64,000 nucleotides of DNA, taken from the NCBI RefSeq assembly GCF_030056705.1, contig NZ_JASHIC010000020.1, forward strand, positions 62,001 through 126,000, written 5' to 3'. Every line of letters begins with the position of its first letter. Position 1 is the stretch's first letter. Below are positions 18,075 to 27,854 of this stretch, piece after piece. The DNA comes from Flectobacillus longus. GTDB taxonomy: Bacteria; Bacteroidota; Bacteroidia; Cytophagales; Spirosomataceae. Position numbers and translations under genes: made by a program. The notes beneath the pieces are model-generated. The model saw only the letters and a list, made by a program, of their open reading frames with translations, was not told where the DNA came from and ran no database searches.

Positions 18075-20990
18075 TTATTGGAGGTTTTGTAAGCGTTGCA
18101 ACTCTTTTTCTAAAATTGGATGAATTTGGCTCAACGCTTTTTGCAATTGATCAACTCTGGCTTTTAGGTCATAGTACTCAGGCTTGTCCAAGGCTCTACG
18201 TTCGATTTCGACAAGCTGTTGTTCGAGCTGAGTCAAACCTACCATGCCTAAAGTTGGCTTGAGCTTGTGAGCTAATTTTTTCAATTCTGGAAAATTTTGT
18301 TGCTCCACGAATGGCGCCAAATCTTTAAATTCAGGATAAACATCAGATAAAAAAGTATCAAACATATCAGCTTGATATTCGATATCTCCCTCATACATTT
18401 CGTCTAGGCGCTCATAGTCAATAGGGTTTTCCACGGTATTGGTTTGCTGTGTTTTTGATTCGGTAATAGGGGCTATTTTGATTTCTTCAAAATCATCTGC
18501 TGTTTCTTCACTAGAGAGTTTTCGATATTTCTGTAGCATTTCAAACAATTGATTTGGAGCAAATGGTTTTGGCAAAAAATCGCTCATACCAACAGCCATA
18601 GCTTTTACTTTTTGGTCGAGCATTGCCGATGCAGTAAGGGCAATAATAGGTACATGCTGACTGGGTGTTTGGGTACTTCTAATAGCAATGGTAGCTTCAT
18701 AGCCATCCATGTGTGGCATCTGAAGATCCATAAAAATGATATCAAACTTGTGCTTATGGATTTGTTCGACGGCTTGTCGGCCGTCAGATACAACAGTAAA
18801 ATGGCGATTCCATTTATTTAAAAGACTTGAAATATATTTTTGGTTCATCAGATTGTCTTCAACTACCAAGATATGTCCATTTTCAAAATCTTTTGTTTCT
18901 GAAAGTTTGCGGCTTGAAGTAGGAGCCGTAATGATGATATTATCACTTCTTTTGTATGGCAATGAGAAGATAAAGTTGGTGCCTTTACCTTCGACACTAG
19001 TAGCGTGAATGTGCCCACCTTGAAGCTCAATAAGCTCTTTGGTGATAGCTAATCCCAAGCCTGTACCTTTGTGTTTATGTCCTTGTTGGTTGATTTGTTT
19101 GAATTTTTGGAAAATCAATTCTAGTTTTTCTGGAGAAATACCAATGCCTGTGTCTGCAATTTGAAACTCAAGCAATACCTCATCTTTGGCAATCTCTTTA
19201 ACCTGACGAACTGTGATATTGATTTCGCCTTTTTCGGTAAATTTCTCAGCATTTCCAATGATATTCAAAAGAATCTGATTGAGTAATAAATCATCACCGA
19301 TGTAAGTACCATGAATTTTTGAATCAATCATGACATTTACTTCAAGCGGACGGTTACCAATTTTTATTTCGAATACTTTTTGAACTGTTTTCAGCAAGCC
19401 AACTAGATCGAACTCTTTGTGGTTAACTTCAATTTTTCCTGCCTCAATTTTAGCCATATCTAACAAGTCAGAGATAAGACTATGTAAGAAATCGGCAGAG
19501 CTTCTCAAGATTTCTAGGTATTCGACTTGTTGCGATGTAGGATGGGTATCAAACAACAGGTGAGCCATACCAATGATAGCGTTCAAAGGTGTACGGATTT
19601 CGTGACTCATATTAGCCAAAAATTGTTTTTCGGCTTGTCGTGCGTCCTCAGCTATCTGTTTAGCTAAACTTAATTCCTGCTCTAGTGTTTTACGTTCTGT
19701 GAGATCATAGTGGATGCCTATTGAGCCTACAGTTACAGCATGTTCGTCAATAATCGGGGCACCACTAATGAGCGTCCATAGGATTTCTCCATCTTTTTTG
19801 AGTATGGGTAGTTCATAAGAGCTACTTCCTCCAATTTTACGAAGATTTTGTTGCTCTTCGATAACCTTGATGTATTCTTTTGGGAGAAATAGTTCTTGTG
19901 CATTTTTTCCTAAAAGTTCAGCTTCTGTATATCCAACCATTTTACAGAACTTATCGTATGCCCTTATGATAGTCTGGTCATTGTCTACTTCCAATAGCCC
20001 CAGCTCCATATTGTTCATAATACCACGATACTTTTCCTCGCTCTTACGAATGGTCTCTTGGGTATTGAAGTTTTCGGTAACATCATTATATCTCCAAAGA
20101 TGACCTGTATAGTGCTCATCAATAAAAATAGGGATATAATCACGCTCTAAAATTCGCCCGTCGGCAGTTCGAACCTTTTCGTTTACGACTAATTTCTGTT
20201 CTTCAACTAAGGTATTGACGTGGCTAGCAAATTCCTCGGGATCACTAAAATAGTTTTTAAGATCATGTAATGCACTTTTACAATCAATTCCTATTAGTGA
20301 TTCAGGAGGGGTAGTTAAGCCAAGTGTATCACAAAGAAACTGATTGACTAAAATAATACGACGGCTTTCGTCTTCAACCAAAATTCCTGATTGCATATTC
20401 GAAATCAGTGTCGAAAGACGGATTTGAGTGCTTTTGAGAATTTCTTCTGTTGATTTGCGGTCAGTAATATCACGTGCTACCGCTACTAGCTCGTTTATTT
20501 CACTGTTTTCTTGCATCAATCGAACAGTCTGACCAATCCAGACGATATGTCCGTTTTTGTGAAATACAGGAAACTCGTTGTAAGTACTTTCTTTTTTCGA
20601 TTCTATCATCTCGTAATAAAAATTCACAAGAGACTCTCGATATTCAGGGTGTACTAATTCGGTAAAATGTCGTCCTACTATTTCACTTTCCAAATATCCC
20701 AGTCTTTGTTCAATTGTAGGGTTGACAAAGGTAAAATATCCATCAGGTGAAATTTTATAAATAATGTCTTGAACAGATTCAATAAGTTGTTTGTAACGGA
20801 TTTCACTTTTACTGAGTTCAGAAACTTTTTCATTGATTTGAGCCTCTAAGCGCTGATTAAGGCGAATCAAATTTTGATTCGACTCAAATAGCTCCATAGC
20901 CTTTTCGTCCAAGATTGTTTCGGCTTGAATACGAGCAGCTCTTTCACGCTCAAGTTTAGTTTTTAGTAGCTCTATTTCGTTAGTATTCAT
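18075..20990 (-). CDS. Hybrid histidine kinase with three PAS domains, receiver and HPt
   Basis: A 971-residue cytoplasmic phosphorelay kinase with no membrane segments. Order: coiled coil (10-60), PAS 1 (about 63-180), PAS 2 (about 190-310), PAS 3 (about 318-435), HisKA with SHEIRTPLN (phospho-His463), HATPase_c (N box NIIGNAEKF, G2 GTGLGLAIT), receiver (EDN acidic pocket, phospho-Asp755 in FMDLQMPHMDGY, Lys in LPKPF), and a C-terminal HPt with phospho-His908 in LKKLAHKLKP. It holds the whole His-Asp-His relay and is followed by its LytTR regulator 1 bp on, to which the HPt presumably passes phosphate. PAS sensing inputs are unknown. Confidence 0.95.
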   Translation of the reverse strand: MNTNEIELLKTKLERERAARIQAETILDEKAMELFESNQNLIRLNQRLEAQINEKVSELSKSEIRYKQLIESVQDIIYKISPDGYFTFVNPTIEQRLGYLESEIVGRHFTELVHPEYRESLVNFYYEMIESKKESTYNEFPVFHKNGHIVWIGQTVRLMQENSEINELVAVARDITDRKSTEEILKSTQIRLSTLISNMQSGILVEDESRRIILVNQFLCDTLGLTTPPESLIGIDCKSALHDLKNYFSDPEEFASHVNTLVEEQKLVVNEKVRTADGRILERDYIPIFIDEHYTGHLWRYNDVTENFNTQETIRKSEEKYRGIMNNMELGLLEVDNDQTIIRAYDKFCKMVGYTEAELLGKNAQELFLPKEYIKVIEEQQNLRKIGGSSSYELPILKKDGEILWTLISGAPIIDEHAVTVGSIGIHYDLTERKTLEQELSLAKQIAEDARQAEKQFLANMSHEIRTPLNAIIGMAHLLFDTHPTSQQVEYLEILRSSADFLHSLISDLLDMAKIEAGKIEVNHKEFDLVGLLKTVQKVFEIKIGNRPLEVNVMIDSKIHGTYIGDDLLLNQILLNIIGNAEKFTEKGEINITVRQVKEIAKDEVLLEFQIADTGIGISPEKLELIFQKFKQINQQGHKHKGTGLGLAITKELIELQGGHIHATSVEGKGTNFIFSLPYKRSDNIIITAPTSSRKLSETKDFENGHILVVEDNLMNQKYISSLLNKWNRHFTVVSDGRQAVEQIHKHKFDIIFMDLQMPHMDGYEATIAIRSTQTPSQHVPIIALTASAMLDQKVKAMAVGMSDFLPKPFAPNQLFEMLQKYRKLSSEETADDFEEIKIAPITESKTQQTNTVENPIDYERLDEMYEGDIEYQADMFDTFLSDVYPEFKDLAPFVEQQNFPELKKLAHKLKPTLGMVGLTQLEQQLVEIERRALDKPEYYDLKARVDQLQKALSQIHPILEKELQRLQNLQ

Positions 20991-22155
20991 TTATTTAGCT
21001 ATAATTTCAAAACGCCCCCACAGCTATCTTTATTAAATTGTGAGGTTGGAATACCTGTTTTGGGGCTATAGTTCTCAAAGCAGTTTAGTAATTATCCTTG
21101 TGCAAAGTCTCCTTTTTGGCGGTTTGAATGATAAATTAGCACGAAATGCGCATCAGTAATATGTTGATTATCAAAATGAGATGATTATATATCAGGGACT
21201 AGTGCCTGAGCAAAGTGATGATTTTATCCAAAGCGTGCTTGAGCTTTTTCGAGAAAATTCATAAAAACTATATCTTTCATAAGTGGATGAAATATAATGG
21301 GTTATAATATGGTTAAGTAATCTATATTTGATTAGTGTTCAATATTAAGCAAGAGTTGGCGGAGGCGACTGTCTTACAACCTGGTTCTTTGCCATTAAAC
21401 GAATGGTTCACTTGCAAAGATTGCCAGAAAGGTAAAGCTATGATATATTTAGCAAATTATATTAAGCAATACCAGCCTCTTTTATGGAACTTTGTTCGAA
21501 CAAAATTTAGTTACATTTCCTCAAGATTATATTAGTGTGATTAGATACTCGTGTATGGGTGACTGTTATTTTATGGGTTCCTGAATTGAGGGTTTGGGCG
21601 TCAGCCGTACAGAAGTACTGTCTACTTAGAGATTGATTCCCCCTTGATTTCTCGTATGAAGAGCACATAGAGAAAACAGTTCTGGTTGAAAAATCAGAAT
21701 ATACATGTTGATTCAAGGGTTTCAATAATTTGGCAATAGTCTTTAAGAAAATCATTAGCAAAAATCGTGCATCTTCTTTCAATATTACACTATTTCTATT
21801 TTTTTGCTAATAATTTTATCGTTTTTTGACAATGAAAGTATTCAAATTAAATGTATATACAAATATTTATTTTGAAATACTTTTATAACGACTTAAGTGA
21901 GCCACAGACAAAAATAGTAAAGATGTGAATAGAACACATCAGGCATGAATATTCCTAGAAGTATCACGATTTTACATAACATCTATAAAAATAATATCTT
22001 CAAAATTTTTTAAGCAAATAGATGTTGCAACAGTAGAAATGTTCAATGGTTTTATGGATGGGTATGAGTGCTAAATTACAAGTTTTTAAAATAATTTTTA
22101 CGCTTTTTGATAATTTTCTTAAGCCATGTACAAAATTTTTCGTATATCCTGAACG
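20991..22155. other. Long intergenic region, possible gene remnant
   Basis: About 1.17 kb without a convincing gene. The frame 21335-21535 (GTG start, 66 codons, MFNIKQELAEATVLQPGSLP) has more gene-like codons than its surroundings but matches nothing I know; it could be a small gene or the remnant of a decayed one. The frame 21507-21782 on the minus strand looks spurious. No RNA gene, insertion sequence or strong terminator is recognisable. This is the largest gene-free stretch of the window. Confidence 0.4.
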
Positions 22156-23292
22156 ATGAAAAAAAATGTAGAATACACGATTTCCTATGCTTTGTTATTG
22201 ATTACTCTCGCAGTGAATGTTTCGATGCCACTTTTTAGAGTTTACGCCCAAAATGAAGGCTTGAACAATGGACAAACAGCTTTAGTGTTGGCTTCATACA
22301 TAGTTGGAATGCTTCCTTGCTATATTTTTTTGGGTGGAGTTTCCGATAAGATAGGACGTAAAAAAATCATGATAGTGAGTGTGTTATTTTCTTTGTTATC
22401 TACAACAGTGATAACTTTCTATCCAGAAGTATATGCCTTGGTCATTGCTCGCTTTTGTCAAGGAATAGCACTTGGATTGAGTATGGGTACAGGTACAGCT
22501 TATTTGACCGAAATATTGAACCTCAAACAAGAAAAGCATGCAGCCACTCAAGCGGCCAATATGGCTTCTTTTTCTACTGCCATTGGTTTTAGTGGAGGTG
22601 CTCTTACTACTACCTTACTGATTATTCATGAGTTTACTTTAGTTCCATTAAGCTATCCTATTTTGATTGGGTTAACTATTATTGGTTTGCTATTGATGTT
22701 GTTTCTGCCTGATTTGCCCCCTATTGGAGGAAAAGTGATGCGTTTACCTTTTTTTCCAGAAAATTCGCTTCCAGTCAATATTGGTATTGGAGTGTGTTGG
22801 GCGGTTACAGGCATTGTGATAGCTATTATACCTGGACAGTTGGCCGCAATTGGTTTGACTAGCTATGCGGGTTTTTGCTTGGTGTTAGTCAATTGGACTG
22901 GAGCATTTTTACAGCCATTTATCCGAAATTATAACCCTAAAAAGTCTGTACAAATCGGATATCTCTTAATTCCATTAGGTTTTGGCTTAGTAATTTTAGG
23001 ATGCCACTTATCTACTTTATTCATTATTTTGATAGGGGCTTCTATTATTGGTATGGCAGCTTACGGATTTTCATATCTAGGAGGGTTGGCTATTATTTCT
23101 AATATTGGGGGAGAACAACGGGCAAGGGCGATTGCTGGATTTATGTTTGTGGGATATATTGGTTTTGGGATTCCAGCTATTTTTTTAGGATATCTGTCCG
23201 ATGCCTTGGGTATTGTTCGAGCTTTAGTGATTTTTGAAGCAATTATCGTTTTAATAGGGCTCTATTTTATTCCAAAAGTAAAATATAAATAA
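22156..23292 (+). CDS. MFS transporter
   Basis: Major facilitator superfamily permease of 378 residues with about 11-12 hydrophobic helices. Motif A is seen as GGVSDKIGRKK (60-70) in the loop between helices 2 and 3, and the region around residues 95-115 (FCQGIALGLSMGTGTAYLTE) is typical of drug- or sugar-type MFS exporters. There is no neighbour hinting at the substrate. It stands alone, with a convergent gene 95 bp downstream. The substrate cannot be inferred. Confidence 0.9.
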   Translation: MKKNVEYTISYALLLITLAVNVSMPLFRVYAQNEGLNNGQTALVLASYIVGMLPCYIFLGGVSDKIGRKKIMIVSVLFSLLSTTVITFYPEVYALVIARFCQGIALGLSMGTGTAYLTEILNLKQEKHAATQAANMASFSTAIGFSGGALTTTLLIIHEFTLVPLSYPILIGLTIIGLLLMLFLPDLPPIGGKVMRLPFFPENSLPVNIGIGVCWAVTGIVIAIIPGQLAAIGLTSYAGFCLVLVNWTGAFLQPFIRNYNPKKSVQIGYLLIPLGFGLVILGCHLSTLFIILIGASIIGMAAYGFSYLGGLAIISNIGGEQRARAIAGFMFVGYIGFGIPAIFLGYLSDALGIVRALVIFEAIIVLIGLYFIPKVKYK

Positions 23293-23386
23293 AATGGAGT
23301 GTTAGGTAAATTTTGGTCAAATATTTATGGAGTATTGATGTTGCTAGTTGTCAGTTAATCAATTGATTGAGTGCGCAAATCATAAC

Positions 23387-24223
23387 TTAGTATTTTAATA
23401 CAAAATGCTGTTTTGCTTGTGTTTTTCTGAAAAGTATTATCCCAAATTGAAATAAATCAATGCTTATGCCTACGCTAGGGTGTTGTTTGATTTGCTCCCA
23501 AGCATCTGTCATATCCTTAGACCAATAAATATCATCAAAAATCATAATAGAATTTTCATGAACTTTTGATAAACAAATCTCAAAATAAGCTAAGGTAGGA
23601 GCTTTTCGGTGGTTGGCATCTACAAAAACAAAATCGATTGACGAAAGCCCACTCACAATTTCTTGAAGTGTAATGTCGATATTTCCTTTGATAATTGAAA
23701 CATTCTTGATGCCCAACTTGCTCAGATTTTCTTGTGCAATCAAGGCCGTTTGTGGACATCCTTCAAAGCTATACACTTGTGCATTGTGACCACTTAGTGC
23801 CATATAGGCGGTGGTTAGTCCAAGCGAAGTACCTAAATCTAAAATATTAGATGGCTGAAAATAAGCCACTAAACGTGCCAAAAGTTGAGCGTATTTAGCA
23901 GGCTTTTGAGCTGTGTTATTTAAGTCTGATACTTTACGCTGATTACCAGTATAGATTTTTGAACCAGCGCCTAGTTCTGTAATTTCAATAGTCCTAGAGT
24001 CTGACTTTAACGTTTTACGAAGGGATTCGATAGTTAAAATATGGTGAGGCTTATTTTGAATACGAACTGGGGTATTGGCGTCTGGGGGTTCAACACGCAC
24101 CCATTGCAAATAACGACCATCACGAGGCTTGATGGCACGATAATATAAATCAAATACAAATGGTGAATGAACCGAATGCTCATCACCTGCTTTTAGGAGG
24201 TATTTTAGGTATGGTACAATCAA
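23387..24223 (-). CDS. Class I SAM-dependent methyltransferase, O-methyltransferase type
   Basis: A 278-residue protein with a Rossmann SAM-binding motif LDLGTSLGLTTAY (128-140), an acidic position in YSFEGCP, and VFVDANHRKAPT followed by IMIFDDIYWSKDM, the pattern of the class I O-methyltransferase-like family. The acceptor is unknown. The only plausible start is TTG 24223: the frame opens after a stop at 24236-24238 (the apaG stop itself), and the next ATG is far inside the SAM motif. It lies 12 bp behind apaG on the same strand, so the two form an operon and are probably translationally coupled. Confidence 0.85.
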   Translation of the reverse strand: MIVPYLKYLLKAGDEHSVHSPFVFDLYYRAIKPRDGRYLQWVRVEPPDANTPVRIQNKPHHILTIESLRKTLKSDSRTIEITELGAGSKIYTGNQRKVSDLNNTAQKPAKYAQLLARLVAYFQPSNILDLGTSLGLTTAYMALSGHNAQVYSFEGCPQTALIAQENLSKLGIKNVSIIKGNIDITLQEIVSGLSSIDFVFVDANHRKAPTLAYFEICLSKVHENSIMIFDDIYWSKDMTDAWEQIKQHPSVGISIDLFQFGIILFRKTQAKQHFVLKY

Positions 24224-24235
24224 AATAAATAAAAA

Positions 24236-24622
24236 TTAATTCAAACGATAGGGTACAGTCATCGTAAAGTCAGGAATGGCAACATTAAACTTTTTTCCAT
24301 CAAATACACGCTCCATGGTATAACTACCTTTCATTTTGCCGATAGAAGTATCGAAATTACAACCACTCGAATATTCATGAGATTGCCCAGGTTCTATGAT
24401 GGGTTGCTGACCTACTACGCCTTCGCCAGATACTTGGCGTTCTAGCCCATTAGCATCTACAATAATCCAGTGACGATGGAGTAATTTGACGGTATATTCG
24501 CTTTCGTTTTCGATTTTTATACGATAAGAAAAAACAAAATGGGCATGAGATGGATTAGAGTATTGTGGTAGATACTCTGTTTCTACAGTTACTTTAATGC
24601 CATGTGTAATTGCCGAGACCAT
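24236..24622 (-). CDS. apaG: ApaG-domain protein
   Basis: A single-domain ApaG protein of 128 residues with an immunoglobulin-like fold. Typical motifs are FVFSYRIKIENES (about 29-41), LLHRHWIIVDANG, VSGEGVVGQQPIIEPGQSHEY and MKGSYTME. ApaG is linked to Co2+/Mg2+ resistance in enterobacteria; its biochemical role is not settled. It is the first gene of an operon with the methyltransferase. A TAACTTTG box upstream is the likely -7 element. Confidence 0.93.
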   Translation of the reverse strand: MVSAITHGIKVTVETEYLPQYSNPSHAHFVFSYRIKIENESEYTVKLLHRHWIIVDANGLERQVSGEGVVGQQPIIEPGQSHEYSSGCNFDTSIGKMKGSYTMERVFDGKKFNVAIPDFTMTVPYRLN

Positions 24623-24731
24623 GCTTTTAATAATTTGGGTACGATAGAATTTACAAGTGGTGCAAAATTCTTTATCTTTTAACAGTGTAAAAATAAATAT
24701 AATTCCGATTTTGCTATTGTATTAACAAATA

Positions 24732-24769
24732 CAAAGTTAGGTTTGAAAATGTGAAAATGTGTAGTTTTG
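24732..24769. promoter_or_regulatory. Divergent promoter region for apaG and ung
   Basis: Minus strand: TAACTTTG at 24732-24739, a full -7 consensus about 110 bp ahead of apaG. Plus strand: TAGTTTTG at 24762-24769, a full TAnnTTTG box about 57 bp ahead of ung, with TTTG 16 bp upstream (short spacing). The -33 elements are weak, so only the -7 calls are supported. Confidence 0.4.
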
Positions 24770-24832
24770 TCAAAAAAGCGCATATCAAATTTTAGAAAAA
24801 TTAAATACTTTCTATAAAAACACCAAGAATGT

Positions 24833-25498
24833 ATGGATGTAAAGATAGGGTCTTCATGGAAGACTAGACTGGCGGGCGAATTCGAAAAGCCTTATTTTAC
24901 TCAATTAGTGTCGTTTGTAAAAGAAGAATACCAATCTCAAAAAATATATCCTCCTGGGAAATTGATTTTTAACGCCTTTGATAAATGCCCTTTTGATCAA
25001 ACAAAAGTGGTTATTTTGGGGCAAGACCCCTATCATGGACTTAATCAGGCCATGGGTTTGTCATTTTCTGTCAACGATGGGATTGCTTTTCCTCCTTCTT
25101 TAATCAATATTTTTAAAGAAATAAAAGATGATTTAGGTACAGAAATGCCTGCTTCTGGAAATTTGGAGCGTTGGGCTACACAAGGTGTGTTATTGTTGAA
25201 TGCCACCCTGACGGTAAGAGCTAATAGTGCTGGCTCGCATCAAAAAAAAGGATGGGAGCAGTTTACTGATGCTGTTATTAAGTGCTTATCTGACGAGAAA
25301 GAAGGAGTTGTTTTTTTGCTTTGGGGCAAATATGCCCAAGACAAAGGTGCTGTTATAGACACGAAAAAACATTTGGTTTTGAAATGTAAACACCCTTCGC
25401 CAATGTCGGCCAACCAAGGTGGATGGTTTGGCAATAAACATTTTTCACAAACTAATACTTATCTGACCAATAGGGGACAAAAACCAATTGAGTGGTAA
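24833..25498 (+). CDS. ung: Uracil-DNA glycosylase, family 1
   Basis: Removes uracil from DNA as the first step of base-excision repair. The water-activating motif GQDPYHG with catalytic Asp65 and the C-terminal HPSPMSANQG with His187 (the same number as the E. coli catalytic His) are both intact. LLLNATLTVR, the uracil-binding segment, is also present. The 221 residues match the usual family 1 length. It is monocistronic and divergent from apaG. Confidence 0.97.
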   Translation: MDVKIGSSWKTRLAGEFEKPYFTQLVSFVKEEYQSQKIYPPGKLIFNAFDKCPFDQTKVVILGQDPYHGLNQAMGLSFSVNDGIAFPPSLINIFKEIKDDLGTEMPASGNLERWATQGVLLLNATLTVRANSAGSHQKKGWEQFTDAVIKCLSDEKEGVVFLLWGKYAQDKGAVIDTKKHLVLKCKHPSPMSANQGGWFGNKHFSQTNTYLTNRGQKPIEW

Positions 25499-25738
25499 CA
25501 AGTGTTAGAGTATAATCGTCGCTCTTTTTGTAAAATTGTTGTAAGTAATTTATAAATGGGTAATACGCTCAAAAAGCTCTAGTTGTTCATAAAATATGCA
25601 ACATATTTTAATCTGACCTAACCAAATTTTTGCTTCAATAGTTAACTATTCAATACTGATTAAAAATTAATGAGGGTTTTTGAAATTGCTAATTATTTGA
25701 TTTAACTACAATCTATACTCTCACTGATATCGTTTATT

Positions 25739-27187
25739 ATGAAAAAAATCTTGATTGTTTTGATCCTATTATGTTGTTCGATAGGTATTTGGGCACAGCA
25801 ATCTGTTGTATCTTTGGACCTTATCAATACAGGAAAAGATACCTTAACTCTTACGTACGACCCGCTGTTTCTTGGTGCAAAAGCGCAAAAAGGCTTTTTT
25901 GTGGCAGCTTCAGGGATATCTGATGCTTTTCAGTTTGGCATAGCTGACGAAGGGATTGTGGATGTTATTTTCAGAGGAAAAACCTTTCATATATATTTGG
26001 AAAGAGGCAATCAGATAATAATCAAAATTGATGGAAAAAACTGGACAAAAGCCCTTCAAATAGAAGGCTCATTGAGTACCGAAAATATGTTTTTACAACA
26101 GTTTAATGAAAAATTTGCAGATAGTTTTAATACCGCAAAAGTATTTGAACAAATGAAAGACATTCCGATAGACTCATGGGAAATGACTTTGTTTGACGCT
26201 AAAAAAGCGCAATCCGATTTTTATAAAAAGACTCCAAATCTAGAGAAGTTTTCACCAAAGTTTAAACAATATATCGAAAATCAAATTCGCTGGAATTATT
26301 GGAATTACCTATTGGCATATCCTATTGTCAAAGGTAATACCAATACTGCCCTCACCAAGGTAATGGCTTTGCCCAATACTTTGATTACTGATTTGGATAC
26401 TAAAAAACTACAAGACGAAGCTTTGTTGTCGGATTCATATCGAAGCTTTTTGAGCTATTATGTTACTTATTTTAATTCTAAGGCACATGATTATGAAAAA
26501 TATAAGGATCAAAGTAAGTCAATGACCGATAAGCATAATTTTGCCAGAGAACATTTGCCATTACTTAGCTACCAGTATTATTTGGCATATTTACTTTATA
26601 ATAATTGTGATAAAGTTTTGCCTTCTGTTGCACGGAATACCTTTGCTGCCTTGTCTGTTTCATCAACAGCCGATGCTTGGTCAAAAATTATTAAAGAAAA
26701 ATGTGGTGCTGTTTTAGGATCCAAAGACGTCGAAATTTCGAAAGTGCTGGAAGCAAAAGATGGCTCATTTAGAGCTGTAAACCTGAAAGGAGATAGCATT
26801 TCTCTATCGAGTTTGAAAGGTAAAATTTTGTATATCGATTTTTGGGCTACTTGGTGTAAGCCATGTATTGAAGAGTTTCCTTATTCGAAAAAACTCATGC
26901 AGGCTATTCCGAACAAATTTAAAAAGGATATAGAATTCTTATATATATCGGTCGACGAAACAGAAGGCTTATGGAAAAGAGGTGTAGAAAAGCATGGGTT
27001 ACAGGATGGACTCAATTTGTTTTCGCAAGGGGGGTGGTTTTCTGATGCTGCCAAGCGCTTTAAACTTCAGGCAATTCCAAGATATTTGATTATTAATAAG
27101 AAAGGTGAAATTTTATACGAAAATGCCAAGCGTCCTAGCGACCCTCGAACTTTAGGGGAGTTGATACAATTACTGGAAGAGAAATAA
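25739..27187 (+). CDS. TlpA-like periplasmic thioredoxin-fold protein
   Basis: A secreted protein of 482 residues with signal peptide MKKILIVLILLCCSIGIWA. The N-terminal two-thirds is a Bacteroidota-specific region of unknown function. The C-terminal AhpC/TSA-Redoxin domain (about 340-482) has the active-site dithiol in DFWATWCKPC (Cys373, Cys376) and a cis-Pro loop AIPRYLI. This layout is typical of Bacteroidota TlpA-like thiol-disulfide oxidoreductases, usually reductive in the periplasm. No cytochrome maturation genes adjoin, so its partner is unknown. It is monocistronic with its own terminator. Confidence 0.9.
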   Translation: MKKILIVLILLCCSIGIWAQQSVVSLDLINTGKDTLTLTYDPLFLGAKAQKGFFVAASGISDAFQFGIADEGIVDVIFRGKTFHIYLERGNQIIIKIDGKNWTKALQIEGSLSTENMFLQQFNEKFADSFNTAKVFEQMKDIPIDSWEMTLFDAKKAQSDFYKKTPNLEKFSPKFKQYIENQIRWNYWNYLLAYPIVKGNTNTALTKVMALPNTLITDLDTKKLQDEALLSDSYRSFLSYYVTYFNSKAHDYEKYKDQSKSMTDKHNFAREHLPLLSYQYYLAYLLYNNCDKVLPSVARNTFAALSVSSTADAWSKIIKEKCGAVLGSKDVEISKVLEAKDGSFRAVNLKGDSISLSSLKGKILYIDFWATWCKPCIEEFPYSKKLMQAIPNKFKKDIEFLYISVDETEGLWKRGVEKHGLQDGLNLFSQGGWFSDAAKRFKLQAIPRYLIINKKGEILYENAKRPSDPRTLGELIQLLEEK

Positions 27188-27324
27188 AATTCTCAATTAA
27201 GTGATTGGTGGTTGAGTGAATGAGTGGTTTTAAATTTACACTTCGCAAGTAGAGACACAAGGCCTTGTGTCTTGAGATGTGTCAAACTGAATGTTAAAAT
27301 TAGGATGATGCTATAAATTTCATT

Positions 27325-27362
27325 AAAAAAGCGCTCGAAAAACAATTTTCGAGCGCTTTTTT
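27325..27362 (+). terminator. Rho-independent terminator
   Basis: Strong hairpin, AGCGCTCGAAAA paired with TTTTCGAGCGCT around an ACAA loop, flanked by an A-run and a T-run. It probably ends the TlpA-like transcript, 138 bp after its stop, and could work for the opposite strand too. Confidence 0.9.
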
Positions 27363-27450
27363 GATACTACTATGCTATGTCTGACTCTGCTTGAGACGCA
27401 ATGCTTTGCGTCTATACTAGAGAACAATCGCTCATTCGCTAAATTTGCAA

Positions 27451-27759
27451 TTAAGCATCTATTTCTTGAAGCAAACTTGCAAAGAAAACATATTTTCCTC
27501 TGTAACGTGCATCAACTTTGGCTATGAGCTCATCAAAATGGATCGCCTCATAAATATCATAGTGTTGTTTGGTTTCGAAGGCATACTGAAAAGAATAGGT
27601 AGCCCCACCATTATGTACTTCTGTCAACAATTTTAAAACTTTGAAGTTAGTTGGCAAGCCTGTCGCCATGATTTCTGGAATATGTTGAGATTTCATCCAT
27701 GACAAAAACTCTACCTCGGCTTGTGTATCGATATTGAAAGTTACATTTTGCAAATACAT
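27451..27759 (-). CDS. DUF4286 family protein
   Basis: A 102-residue cytoplasmic protein with the DUF4286 pattern: NVTFNIDTQAEVEFLSWMKSQHIPEIMATG near the N terminus (quoted in part as FLSWMKSQHIPEIMATG), then YSFQYAFET, and the C-terminal RYRGKYVFFASLLQEI. The family is conserved in Bacteroidota, has a dimeric alpha/beta-barrel-like ferredoxin fold and no known function. It lies downstream of the WG-repeat gene on the same strand, with a terminator between them. Confidence 0.88.
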   Translation of the reverse strand: MYLQNVTFNIDTQAEVEFLSWMKSQHIPEIMATGLPTNFKVLKLLTEVHNGGATYSFQYAFETKQHYDIYEAIHFDELIAKVDARYRGKYVFFASLLQEIDA

Positions 27760-27800
27760 GATTCTTCTGACCTTTTACAAAGATTGACTATTGATAAAAA

Positions 27801-27834
27801 CAAAATCCATTATCGTGGAGGATAATGGATTTTG
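27801..27834 (-). terminator. Terminator of the WG-repeat gene
   Basis: Stem AAAATCCATTATC/GATAATGGATTTT with a 6-nt loop, followed on the minus strand by GTTTTT. It lies just past the WG-repeat stop at 27855. Confidence 0.8.
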
Positions 27835-27854
27835 CAAAATTACAGTAAAAAATC

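Noticed and set aside
21507-21782. 91-codon minus-strand frame
   Set aside because: No domain and codon use unlike the neighbours.
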